Shown here in pieces: positions 1 to 6,953 of a DNA stretch of 10,937 bases (its first letter is position 1; the number at the start of each line of letters is the position of its first letter). The notes below the pieces were generated by a model, which saw only the letters and a list, made by a program, of their open reading frames with translations, did no database searches and had not been told where the DNA came from. The translations under genes were made by a program, and so were the position numbers. Source of the DNA: DATKWS01 sp035529435. Its GTDB lineage: Bacteria; Krumholzibacteriota; Krumholzibacteriia; Krumholzibacteriales; Krumholzibacteriaceae. The DNA lies in the NCBI GenBank assembly GCA_035529435.1, contig DATKWS010000099.1:1-10937 (forward strand), read 5' to 3'.

Positions 1-2295
1 CCAACCCTGGTAATTCGGCGTTTTTTGTCCCTTGATGATCGAGTACTCCTCTTCCGGCTCCACGAACAGAGATTTGACGATACAACGAAGCGAGTCGTCC
101 GTCGAGAGAAGGTAGCGATCGCCATCCCTGGTCACTCCCACTGACGGCGGCATGTGGAAGAGCTGCTTTGCCTTGCGCGGTGTGTCGGATTGAATGACAT
201 CGATGACCAGGAGGTGATACGGCTTGATGAAAAGGAACGCCCGTGACCAGAAATACCCTTTTCTGTACTGCACGCCCGCTTCGAGATAATCGTATCCCCT
301 CCGTGATATCCAGTGGTACCGGTCGGGCTTCGCTTGCATGTTCGGCTTTTCCTCGGTGAGCACGGAGGGCTGCTCCGGGGCCTCCGTTGTTTCCTCGTTC
401 CCGCCTTCGGCCTCTCCCTGCTGCTGCACGTACAGGGCGAGTAGCTCGCGGGCGACGGTTTGAGCTCCGTCATCCGTTCCATACTCGATGATGTCTTCCA
501 GGTATCGTCGTGCCGAGGTGATATCATTCTTCTCCTCACCGAGACAGAAGGCGAGGTGGAGCTCGAGCTTGTCGACGAAGCCACGCGGATTCCGGGACAG
601 CAATCTCCTGCATGCGGCAATTTTCGTATCGATGTCCCGGATCGCGCTGATCGTGTCGATCACGGCCTGGATGGCGGCCGAGTCGCTGAGGGACACGCCG
701 GCTATGAGATTCAAGAGCTCTCTATCATTCAGCTTCGGAAGGTCGCGCCTGAACGTGCGGCGTAACGGCACCCGCCCGGGTCGCCGGTGATCCTCCCCGC
801 CGCGTTTGGTTTCCAGTGGAACGACCTGCCCGCGTTTACCCGACCCGCCAATGGTATCGAGGGAATGCGGCACTACGATATTATGAGCCATCGGTGAAAT
901 AATGAACCGCCGCCTGATATCGCCATGCTCGTACGCCCACCTGCCGAGATCGGTCACCCATTTTTGACCCTTCGCGGAGAACTCGAAGCCCATGTTATCG
1001 TAATGATCGTGCTGCTTCGCCCTGCCCGACAGATTGATCAGCAGGCACGTTTCCTCTTTCAGCGGCCTCTTTTTTCCCCATCCGCTCCGCATGCTGTAGA
1101 AACCGGCAATGGGGAATTCGCGCGTGCGTTCTCTGGGCCGGGGACCGTACCGACCCCCCGAACGGATATAGCGATACACCGCCAATCGCGAGAGCGCGAG
1201 ATCTTGATACGGCATACTCGGAAATGCATCCGAGTCGCCGAAGAGTGCAATGGTGCCGTCGGGATGGAAGAGATGGGGAATGGCGTCGGAAAGCCGCGCG
1301 ATCGTCAGGCCGACTTCCTTCGAGATGCGAATACCGTTCATGCGGCAATCCCGACGGATTTGCTCGAGAACGCCGGCCACCCAGATCTGATACCAGGGCG
1401 AGTATTCAGCATGTATACCATCACCGGTCACGTTGTCAAAAAGCTGCGATTCGAGTCTCTGTACCGCCACCGCGCGCCAGTGCGACGCCTCCCTGAATTC
1501 AGGAAACAGCAGGGAAATCCGCAGCATCGCCGCCGCATTGAAGATTCCATGATTGCTGTCCCCGGTATAGTTACAATCGGCCTCGAGAAAACGCGCGTGG
1601 CGCCACAATAGATCGAGGAAGGTCCCGGTAAACGTGCTGTCCGGAGCACCATCATCCGTCGACAACTGCCAGAAATCGAGCAGGAACAGCGCCCTGATCG
1701 CAACGGTATGTTCGTACCATGACAGGTCCCTGCTGGGCAATCGCTCCGGATTGTAATTATCTTCCTTGAAATCGATGATGAGTTCCCTGCCGCGCTCGAG
1801 AAACCGCCGATCGCCGGTGATCGCGAACGCCTCGTTCAGTACACCGAGAAAATCGAAGCTCAGCAGAAAAAAGACCCAGTTCCTCGAACGCGCCGGATTC
1901 TCGCGCCAGGTGAGATCCGCCGGCAGCTCGTACCGGTCGTATAGCCAGAACTTGTACGAATTATCGAGTATCGACTCCGCCTCCTGCACGGCATGGGGAC
2001 GGGTTCCCCATGGTTCGAGCCGGCAATGCCCCTTCCTCGAGGAAAAGTACGAGAGGATCTCACGATCGCACTCATCGATCTCTCCCTTTTCGAAATGCGA
2101 CCGTGCCCGCCGAAGCACCTCCAATTCGAGATCTACACATTCGTACAGGTAAAAATTTTCAGTGAGACATTGCGTATTCCGCTGAGCCCATGCAGATGCG
2201 CGGAGATCGGCTGCCAGGCAAAACATGCAGAGCATGAGGCACACACCTGCTCGCCGGGCCAGCAGGCGCATGTCTCTGAATTCGTGCACATTCAT
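1..2295 (-). CDS. heparinase II/III family secreted protein, 3' end cut by window edge
   Basis: 765 codons are visible with no stop, so the C-terminus lies outside the window. The product is most likely a polysaccharide lyase or related glycan-binding protein acting outside the cytoplasm; the substrate cannot be told. Residues 9-37 look like a Sec signal peptide (basic RLLARR, then a hydrophobic stretch, then ASAWA). Residues about 100-395 form the alpha-helical toroid typical of the family, with SWYEHTVAIRA (192-202), SNHG (247-250) and EYSPWYQ (297-303). The C-terminal beta-sandwich begins near 395 with the hallmark QHDHYDNMGFEF (428-439), then D449-LGRWAY and AHNIVV (470-475). After that a helical, TPR-like, then acidic stretch of about 175 residues (480-655) interrupts the domain before beta-rich sequence resumes (YDYLEAGVQY, about 668). 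The ATG is chosen because GAGG lies 5 bases upstream; the later Met9 has no clear site. The gene has its own promoter and lies downstream of lnt on the same strand. The family call is firm; catalytic activity is not shown. Confidence 0.88.
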   Translation of the reverse strand, partial: MNVHEFRDMRLLARRAGVCLMLCMFCLAADLRASAWAQRNTQCLTENFYLYECVDLELEVLRRARSHFEKGEIDECDREILSYFSSRKGHCRLEPWGTRPHAVQEAESILDNSYKFWLYDRYELPADLTWRENPARSRNWVFFLLSFDFLGVLNEAFAITGDRRFLERGRELIIDFKEDNYNPERLPSRDLSWYEHTVAIRALFLLDFWQLSTDDGAPDSTFTGTFLDLLWRHARFLEADCNYTGDSNHGIFNAAAMLRISLLFPEFREASHWRAVAVQRLESQLFDNVTGDGIHAEYSPWYQIWVAGVLEQIRRDCRMNGIRISKEVGLTIARLSDAIPHLFHPDGTIALFGDSDAFPSMPYQDLALSRLAVYRYIRSGGRYGPRPRERTREFPIAGFYSMRSGWGKKRPLKEETCLLINLSGRAKQHDHYDNMGFEFSAKGQKWVTDLGRWAYEHGDIRRRFIISPMAHNIVVPHSLDTIGGSGKRGQVVPLETKRGGEDHRRPGRVPLRRTFRRDLPKLNDRELLNLIAGVSLSDSAAIQAVIDTISAIRDIDTKIAACRRLLSRNPRGFVDKLELHLAFCLGEEKNDITSARRYLEDIIEYGTDDGAQTVARELLALYVQQQGEAEGGNEETTEAPEQPSVLTEEKPNMQAKPDRYHWISRRGYDYLEAGVQYRKGYFWSRAFLFIKPYHLLVIDVIQSDTPRKAKQLFHMPPSVGVTRDGDRYLLSTDDSLRCIVKSLFVEPEEEYSIIKGQKTPNYQGW

Positions 2296-2348
2296 ACCAA
2301 CCTCGTTTCAGATGCCGTTGTTCACCCGGAGAAATTGATCCTACCGGA

Positions 2349-2378
2349 AGTGTACTGTTTATAATACCAAGGTGTCAA
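2349..2378 (-). promoter_or_regulatory. sigma70-type promoter for the heparinase-family gene
   Basis: On the minus strand a perfect -35 TTGACA (2378-2373) is followed after 18 bases by TACACT (2354-2349), which matches 4 of 6 in the -10 hexamer. Transcription would start near 2341, giving an untranslated leader of about 45 bases. The AT-rich spacer contains TATTATAA. No clear lnt terminator is seen in this 151-base gap, so read-through from lnt is also possible. Confidence 0.6.
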
Positions 2379-2446
2379 CGGCCGTCACGATGCGCCGCGG
2401 GTGCGATACGCCTCCATGAGGTGTTACGGGAAAATGAGCCGGCGTG

Positions 2447-4018
2447 CTAAGGGCGGGCTCGTGCAATGATGATGCGCAGGGCGACGGCGACGGCGTTGAC
2501 GAGAACCATACCGAAGAATGCCAGGTGCCCGTACCGGCAAAAAATCGTGAGATCCCCCTTCGGATAGACCGGTGTCAGGAGTATCCCCTGCCGGCCGAGT
2601 TCGATCCTGTGTGAAACGCGTCCCACGGGGTCGACGACCATGGATATCCCCGTGTTGGCCGCCCGCAGGAGTGTCACCCTGTTCTCCACGGCCCGCAGTA
2701 TCGCCGTCTCTGCATGCTGCCGCGGCCCCACCTCGCTGCCGAACCATCCGTCGTTCGTGATATTCACGAGAAAATCTGCACCGCGCTGGATGTACCGCCG
2801 CGTGTAATCGGCGAAGGTCGATTCGAAGCAAATCAGCGCGCCGAACGTTCCCACACGGGAACGAAAGATCGTTTGAACCGTTCCGGGCTTGAAATTAGCC
2901 TGTCCGAAATCGAGTGTGCCGAGAACCGGAATGTACTGGCTGAACGGGATCCGTTCGCCGAAGGGAAGCAGATTCACCTTGATGTAAATGCCGGTGACCT
3001 GCCCCTCGCTGTCGAAAAGGCCGGCGGCGTTATGTGACTGCCACACGTCATTATCCCGAGAGAAATCGATAAAACCGGTAAAGAGGTCGATATTGTTATC
3101 GCGCGCGATTCGCTTGAGCCACCGGACATACGAGTACTGGTGGCTGAACGCCATGGGGGCGGCCGTCTCGGGGAAAACGACGAGATCCGCGCCAGAGGCT
3201 CCCCCCCGGATCGCCAGCTCCTCGATCTCGCGGAATATCGTATCACGATACGCCGGGTTCCACTTGATCGCGAGATCGAGATTCGGTTGGACGATCGCCA
3301 CGGTCCCCCTCTCCGGGCGTTCCGACAGCGCGCGGTCGAATCGCGCAATCTCCAGTGCCCCCCAAGCGAGATGCCCACCCGCGACTACCGCGATAGCGGC
3401 AAGCGCCGCCGCACGGCGGCGGCCGGACGCACCGAACAGTGCGAAGGACACGAGCAGGTTGACGAGAACGATAATCAGCGAGAGTCCGAAGGGACCATAG
3501 AAGGAGACGCCCTGAACGGCGATGGGGAATCTGACCAGCGTGTTGGAAAGAATCCCCCATGAAAATCCGAGCTCCCCCCGCGAACGGGCGAGCTCGAGCA
3601 GGGACCAGAGCGCCGGTGCGGCGAACAGGCTCGCCGTGCCGAACCGTACCTGCAGGAATGATTGCGCGATCGAAAAGAGCGCCGTGTAACAGGAGAGATA
3701 GAGTACGAGCAGAACGGTGGCGGGAATCATCAGCCACGGCATTCGGGCGCTCGAGGCGGGTATCAGGTTGGAAATCCAGTAGAGCATCGTGAGAAAACAG
3801 GCGAATCCGAGCGTGTACCCCAGCACGAAGGCGCGGCGGAGCGGCCGATCGACGCTCCGCCCCGCTGTGATGATGAAGTACCGGAAAACCGGCACGAGGG
3901 CGATCAGAGCGAGATACCTTGTGGGAAACGGAGGGAACGAGAGAGCGAGCAGAAGGCCCCCGAGGGCGCCGGCGAGCAGTTCGCTCCCGTATGTTCTGAT
4001 AAACGACTTCCAGCTCAT
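2447..4018 (-). CDS. lnt: apolipoprotein N-acyltransferase (Lnt)
   Basis: This 523-residue inner-membrane enzyme adds the third acyl chain to the N-terminal cysteine of lipoproteins, the last step after Lgt and LspA. The N-terminal half (residues about 10-220) has six or more hydrophobic segments. The periplasmic nitrilase-like domain spans about 235-485, and one C-terminal membrane helix lies at about 490-518. The catalytic triad is intact: E284 in VVFPETAAP, K347 in IYIKVNLLPFGE and C397 in LICFES, matching E. coli E267/K335/C387. W253 (IKW), E355 (PFGE) and E399 align with other residues required in E. coli, while F398 replaces the E. coli tyrosine next to the cysteine. Length is normal (E. 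coli has 512). The start is supported by AAGGA 8-9 bases upstream and by the conserved helix that follows. The lipoprotein gene at 9418-10011 is a potential substrate. The heparinase-family gene follows on the same strand. Confidence 0.97.
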   Translation of the reverse strand: MSWKSFIRTYGSELLAGALGGLLLALSFPPFPTRYLALIALVPVFRYFIITAGRSVDRPLRRAFVLGYTLGFACFLTMLYWISNLIPASSARMPWLMIPATVLLVLYLSCYTALFSIAQSFLQVRFGTASLFAAPALWSLLELARSRGELGFSWGILSNTLVRFPIAVQGVSFYGPFGLSLIIVLVNLLVSFALFGASGRRRAAALAAIAVVAGGHLAWGALEIARFDRALSERPERGTVAIVQPNLDLAIKWNPAYRDTIFREIEELAIRGGASGADLVVFPETAAPMAFSHQYSYVRWLKRIARDNNIDLFTGFIDFSRDNDVWQSHNAAGLFDSEGQVTGIYIKVNLLPFGERIPFSQYIPVLGTLDFGQANFKPGTVQTIFRSRVGTFGALICFESTFADYTRRYIQRGADFLVNITNDGWFGSEVGPRQHAETAILRAVENRVTLLRAANTGISMVVDPVGRVSHRIELGRQGILLTPVYPKGDLTIFCRYGHLAFFGMVLVNAVAVALRIIIARARP

Positions 4019-4107
4019 TTCACCAATCCTTCGGAATGCGAATACGGCCCCGTGCCATCCAGCCGTCTTCCGACGGCCGTGCTACCGGCCTTCTCATGCA
4101 AATTCAC
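4015..4107 (-). CDS. possible 30-residue leader ORF overlapping the lnt start
   Basis: A GTG-initiated ORF of 30 codons (VNLHEKAGSTAVGRRLDG..., ending GLVK) sits directly upstream of lnt. A very strong ribosome-binding sequence, GGAGG within a purine-rich run, lies 4 bases before the GTG. Its TGA overlaps the lnt ATG in the form ATGA, the usual geometry of translational coupling. The reading frame encloses a GNRA-loop hairpin (4062-4077). lnt also has its own Shine-Dalgarno, so the ORF is not needed for lnt expression. I do not recognise the peptide, and a chance ORF of this size is quite possible. Confidence 0.25.
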   Translation of the reverse strand: MNLHEKAGSTAVGRRLDGTGPYSHSEGLVK

Positions 4108-4318
4108 GGCTCCTCCCCCACCTCCCGAATGGCCCCGAATCCACGGATTGAATGTACCAGATCCGAGTAAAAACGCAAAACGTCCAATCCTTTCGGGGAA
4201 GCGAAATGGAGAAGCATGAGCCGATGCCGGGAAGTACAGTACCGCTTCATCACACCGTAAAACGGTCTAACTCCCTTATATTATAGATCGTTGCGGAATC
4301 GCCTATTGGATTCGTCAA

Positions 4319-4347
4319 TTGACAATAAAGGAATTATCTGTTATACT
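4319..4347 (+). promoter_or_regulatory. near-consensus sigma70 promoter for the secreted-protein gene
   Basis: A perfect TTGACA (4319-4324), a 17-base spacer and TATACT (4342-4347, 5 of 6) make this the best promoter in the window. Transcription would start near 4354, leaving a leader of about 84 bases before the ATG at 4438. The palindrome GTCAATTGAC at 4314-4323 overlaps the -35 and could be a repressor or activator site. Confidence 0.75.
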
Positions 4348-4424
4348 GAATACAGTGAGAATGATTATGGATTAGAATAACCTTTTCGGTTGATGAAAAA
4401 AACACAGCTAGCGAAGCGACAACC

Positions 4425-4430
4425 AAGGAG
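4425..4430 (+). promoter_or_regulatory. ribosome-binding site that fixes the start at 4438
   Basis: AAGGAG lies 7 bases before the ATG at 4438. An in-frame ATG at 4390 would add 16 residues ahead of the signal peptide, but the sequence before it (TTTTCGGTTG) has no such site. The 4438 start is therefore preferred. Confidence 0.85.
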
Positions 4431-4437
4431 TTACAAC

Positions 4438-5127
4438 ATGAAAAGGTTACCACTATCAGCGGCTCTCCTTACCGTTACGAGCATAATTTTTAGTATCTCG
4501 TCAACGGTCATGGCCGATCCATGCCTTGTCGTCTATCCCGGAAATGATTGCATATACATGTACGATCCGAGCGAATACTACACGGTAGGACTGGGCCATC
4601 CCCTGTACGATCCGGAATACGACAGGGGCGGTGAAGTGCTTCTCGAGATTGGTACCAACGAGATCGACCACAGCATCTACCAGGCTCCAAACCTGATAGG
4701 GTTCATGCCTTCGTTCGACGGTATGGAAGGTTACTTCTTCTCGGGGTCGAGCTTCACGTTGATCCTCGACGGTTTCTCGAACGATCAGACGATCTACGAG
4801 AATATCAAGCTCGTGTTCGGATTCGTGGAGAAGAAGGGGGACTGCGTGCCGACGGTCATTGTCGACGGGGTTCGTCTCACCAACCTGGTGTACGGCGTCG
4901 GCGACATGGTCGTCTCGACGCCGACCGAACGGGGAAACAACTATTCAGACATCATGTCCTTTTCGGTCACCTGGTACGGATGTTACGGTCTGCACGTGTG
5001 GGCCTACGCCGACGAAAACTACAACGACCGCAAGGACGGCGGGGAATGCTTCACCGCATTCTCGCACGATATAACGATCGATACGGAGGATACGTCCTGG
5101 GGCGCGATTAAAACCATCATACGGTAG
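4438..5127 (+). CDS. small secreted protein of unknown function
   Basis: 229 residues. I do not recognise the family. MKRLPLSAALLTVTSIIFS... is a typical Sec signal peptide, with likely cleavage after VMA at residue 26 giving a mature protein that starts DPCLVV. The mature part has five cysteines (29, 38, 136, 182, 204), is rich in Tyr, Asp and Gly, and looks beta-rich (FTLILDGF, KLVFGFV, MSFSVTWYG). That fits an extracytoplasmic beta-sandwich, possibly with disulfides between C29/C38 and C182/C204. The charge pattern near the end (DENYNDRKDGG, 192-202) could bind a metal ion but matches no motif I can name. The C-terminus ends SWGAIKTIIR after an Asp/Glu-rich stretch, a short basic tail that may be a sorting or family signature. 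It is transcribed from the strong promoter at 4319 and converges on the activator gene. Codon use and base composition resemble its neighbours. Confidence 0.85.
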   Translation: MKRLPLSAALLTVTSIIFSISSTVMADPCLVVYPGNDCIYMYDPSEYYTVGLGHPLYDPEYDRGGEVLLEIGTNEIDHSIYQAPNLIGFMPSFDGMEGYFFSGSSFTLILDGFSNDQTIYENIKLVFGFVEKKGDCVPTVIVDGVRLTNLVYGVGDMVVSTPTERGNNYSDIMSFSVTWYGCYGLHVWAYADENYNDRKDGGECFTAFSHDITIDTEDTSWGAIKTIIR

Positions 5128-5170
5128 GGCGGCCGCCGTCATTCCTCCGGATCGAGCCGAACAGAATACA

Positions 5171-5202
5171 CGGTCAGGGGCGGTGCATACCGCCCTTGAC
5201 CG
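5171..5202. terminator. hairpin between convergent genes, possible bidirectional terminator
   Basis: A 14-base-pair stem (CGGTCAGGGGCGGT pairing with ACCGCCCTTGACCG, one G-U pair) closes a 4-base loop GCAT. It lies 43 bases after the secreted-protein stop and 21 bases after the stop of the activator gene on the other strand. Neither side has a real T run, so intrinsic termination may be weak; the stem could act instead as a 3'-end stabiliser. Confidence 0.6.
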
Positions 5203-5223
5203 CATTGGTGCCCATAATTGGGA

Positions 5224-6777
5224 TTATGCATCGATCTCGTGCCGCTTGATCTTCTTCAACAACCCCTGCCGGGTAATGCCGAGCACCGCCGCCGTTCTTG
5301 TCCGGTTACCACCGTTGCGCTCGAGCGCATCGGATATCATGCTGCGTTCCAGCCGCGCCACCGCTGCCGGAAGCGTCTCACCCACGTACTGTTTTACCGG
5401 AACGGGCTGTGCCTCCCGGATACGGGGAGCGAGCATGGCGGGCGATATCCGCTTCGTATCGCGATTCATGGCAATGACCCTCTCGATCTCGTTGCGCAGT
5501 TCGCGAACATTCCCCGGCCACCGGTACGCGAGCATCCTCGATACCGTGCCAGGGACTATCCCGGTGATCGATCTCTCGCGTACGGTGCTCCGTTCGATGA
5601 AGTGTTTGACCAATGGCAGGATGTCCTCCTTTCGCTGCCGCAACGGAGGGATAAAGAGTCGCACACCGTTGATGCGGAAGTAGAGATCACTCCTGAACCG
5701 TCCCTGTTTCACCAGGTCCGCGAGATCCCTGTTGGTCGCGAAGATGAACCGGACATCGACCGCCCGGCGCTGGCTGTCACCGATTCTCCGCACCTCACGC
5801 TCCTGGAGTACGCGGAGCAAAGCCGCCTGCTGCGTGAGCGGCATTTCACCGATCTCGTCGAGAAAGAGGGTTCCCCCGTCGGCGCTTTCCACGAGTCCCA
5901 TCCGGTCCTTCGAGGCGCCGGTGAACGCTCCCTTGAGGTACCCGAACAGCTCGGTCTGAAGGAGCGACTCCGGTAGTTCCATGCAATTCACGATGACGAG
6001 GGGGCGTGACCGCCTCTCGCTGAGGTGATGGAGATTGCGCGCGATGATCTCCTTGCCGGTTCCGCTTTCCCCTTCGATAAGCACGGGGATCGTGGCGCCG
6101 GCCGCCGCGCAAATCTGACGCCGGAGATCGAGTATGACGGCGGACACGCCCACCAGCGGCGGATCGAACACCCCACGCCATCCATCCACATGGCGTGGAA
6201 CTGTGGGGAGCAAGAGATCGAGATTGGGGAGCAACGTTTCGAGCAGGTGCAGGAATGCCAGAACGGTATGCAACCGCCGGTGTACCTGGCCGCCGTCCGC
6301 ACCGGGGATCTCGAGCCGTATCTCGATGAGCAATCCTTCCGCCATACCCTCGAACAACCAGTCCCTCGTGCCGAATTGATGCGTCAGGTGCCATCGTGAC
6401 GAACCCCCCTCACCGAACACCGCCTCGGGCCAGCGCTGGGACTCCGGCAAGGAATGCGAGGCAAACCGGCTGTCCTGAAGCGAACGATAGGCGGGCGGCC
6501 CATCTTCGCGATGTACCGCCGGAGTCGAAAGCACGAACGGGATCTGGGAGCACGCGGCATGCATCGTCTCGTCCGTGTGGATCGAGCGGTGTCTCTGATC
6601 CAGCAGGATCAGCCGTTCATCCTCTCCCGTGTATCCGACGAGGAGATGGGCGGCACTCGCCCCGCACATCTCGCACAGCAGCGAGAGGAATCTTCCAATG
6701 ATCGCCTCCATGTCCCCGGTAGAAACGCAACATCCATTCCGGGACGTACCGCCCGGTGTCATTTCATTGTCCGGCAT
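5224..6777 (-). CDS. sigma54-dependent transcriptional activator with divergent GAF-like sensor domain
   Basis: 517 residues in the layout of bacterial enhancer-binding proteins that open sigma54 promoters. The AAA+ domain spans about 205-430. It carries Walker A GESGTGKE (236-243), the intact sigma54-contacting GAFTGA loop (283-288), Walker B GGTLFLDE (301-308), the sensor FIFATNRDL, the arginine-finger region FRSDLYFR (361-368) and RWPGNVREL (419-427). A Fis-type helix-turn-helix occupies about 473-512 (NGGNRTRTAAVLGITRQGLLKKIK). Residues 1-190 are a poorly conserved sensor that resembles a GAF domain by length and pattern only; there is no receiver-domain phospho-aspartate signature, so it is not an obvious two-component regulator. 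The start is uncertain: ATGs at codons 1, 6 and 23 all lack a strong ribosome-binding site. It is divergent from the OPT transporter with inverted repeats between, which suggests it controls that gene. No convincing -24/-12 promoter was found there, so the target is inference. Confidence 0.93.
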   Translation of the reverse strand: MPDNEMTPGGTSRNGCCVSTGDMEAIIGRFLSLLCEMCGASAAHLLVGYTGEDERLILLDQRHRSIHTDETMHAACSQIPFVLSTPAVHREDGPPAYRSLQDSRFASHSLPESQRWPEAVFGEGGSSRWHLTHQFGTRDWLFEGMAEGLLIEIRLEIPGADGGQVHRRLHTVLAFLHLLETLLPNLDLLLPTVPRHVDGWRGVFDPPLVGVSAVILDLRRQICAAAGATIPVLIEGESGTGKEIIARNLHHLSERRSRPLVIVNCMELPESLLQTELFGYLKGAFTGASKDRMGLVESADGGTLFLDEIGEMPLTQQAALLRVLQEREVRRIGDSQRRAVDVRFIFATNRDLADLVKQGRFRSDLYFRINGVRLFIPPLRQRKEDILPLVKHFIERSTVRERSITGIVPGTVSRMLAYRWPGNVRELRNEIERVIAMNRDTKRISPAMLAPRIREAQPVPVKQYVGETLPAAVARLERSMISDALERNGGNRTRTAAVLGITRQGLLKKIKRHEIDA

Positions 6778-6800
6778 TCGGTTACCCGGATTGCCCGAAG

Positions 6801-6820
6801 CCGGACCGGGAACCGGACCG
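6801..6820. repeat. direct repeat CCGGACCG x2
   Basis: CCGGACCG occurs at 6801-6808 and again at 6813-6820, separated by GGAA, about 25-45 bases upstream of the activator's first ATG. It lies in the activator's probable untranslated leader. The second copy runs straight into the inverted repeat at 6817. Function unknown. Confidence 0.45.
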
Positions 6821-6836
6821 TCAATCTTTTGACGGT
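6817..6836. promoter_or_regulatory. perfect inverted repeat, candidate operator
   Basis: Arms ACCGTCAA and TTGACGGT are perfect reverse complements separated by TCTT. The repeat lies 9 bases upstream of the transporter's candidate -35 and 39 bases upstream of the activator's first ATG, so a dimeric protein bound here could affect both genes. In RNA it could also form an 8-base-pair hairpin. Confidence 0.6.
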
Positions 6837-6845
6837 ATCATTTTC

Positions 6846-6875
6846 TTGACTTGTTTTACGGGCAGAAGCTAGTAT
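6846..6875 (+). promoter_or_regulatory. sigma70-like promoter for the OPT transporter gene
   Basis: TTGACT (6846-6851, 5 of 6) and TAGTAT (6870-6875, 4 of 6) are separated by 18 bases. Transcription would begin near 6882, with a leader of about 70 bases. The site sits between two inverted repeats (6817-6836 and 6895-6908). Its presence argues that basal transporter expression need not depend on sigma54. Confidence 0.5.
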
Positions 6876-6894
6876 GCATTCACTTAGGTCGCGT

Positions 6895-6908
6895 GTCGAA
6901 TTTTCGAC
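6895..6908. promoter_or_regulatory. second inverted repeat, candidate operator
   Basis: GTCGAA-TT-TTCGAC is a perfect dyad just downstream of the predicted transporter transcription start, a position typical of a roadblock or repressor site. The GACGGTA that runs out of its right arm (6906-6912) is repeated from the first inverted repeat (6831-6837). Confidence 0.45.
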
Positions 6909-6941
6909 GGTACTATTCGTCAATTGGTTGCGTTGCGAGGG

Positions 6942-6948
6942 AAGGAGG
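6942..6948 (+). promoter_or_regulatory. ribosome-binding site that fixes the OPT start at 6954
   Basis: AAGGAGG lies 5 bases before the ATG at 6954. The longer in-frame ORF from a TTG at 6924 would place this purine run inside the coding sequence and add ten residues not expected in the family. Confidence 0.9.
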
Positions 6949-6953
6949 AGTAC

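Larger units (their letters stand above)
4019..4437. promoter_or_regulatory. 419-base divergent intergenic region between lnt and the secreted-protein gene
   Basis: The lnt-proximal part holds the possible leader ORF and a hairpin at 4062-4077: GCCGTC arms with a GGAA tetraloop as read on the minus strand. The middle holds ACCGT-AAA-ACGGT at 4254-4266. A perfect TATAAT lies on the minus strand at 4285-4280 but without a good -35, so the lnt promoter is not settled; it would give a leader of about 255 bases. The right part holds a strong rightward promoter (4319-4347) whose -35 overlaps the 10-base palindrome GTCAATTGAC (4314-4323). No longer gene or RNA gene is evident. Confidence 0.5.

Noticed and set aside
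925..1611. 228-residue plus-strand ORF inside the heparinase-family gene
   Set aside because: It is antisense to a continuous, motif-bearing reading frame on the minus strand; its Arg/Pro-rich composition and lack of any family pattern mark it as a shadow.
3662..4219. 185-residue plus-strand ORF over the lnt start
   Set aside because: Low-complexity Arg/Glu/Pro composition, antisense to the conserved N-terminal half of lnt, no ribosome-binding site.
4280..4285. Perfect minus-strand TATAAT as the lnt promoter
   Set aside because: No acceptable -35 lies 16-18 bases upstream, and it would need a leader of about 255 bases; kept only as a remark in the intergenic entry.
4390..4437. Earlier ATG that would extend the secreted protein by 16 residues
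   Set aside because: No ribosome-binding site precedes it, it would bury the signal peptide, and the 4438 ATG has AAGGAG at ideal spacing.
5213..5228. CATAAT-TGGG-ATTATG inverted repeat at the end of the activator gene
   Set aside because: Short, AT-rich arms overlapping the stop codon; the longer hairpin at 5171-5202 is the better terminator candidate.
6788..6801. GG-N10-GC spacing resembling a sigma54 -24/-12 element upstream of the OPT gene
   Set aside because: Only the two dinucleotides match; the surrounding consensus (TGGCAC, TTGC) is absent, and it lies far from the OPT start.
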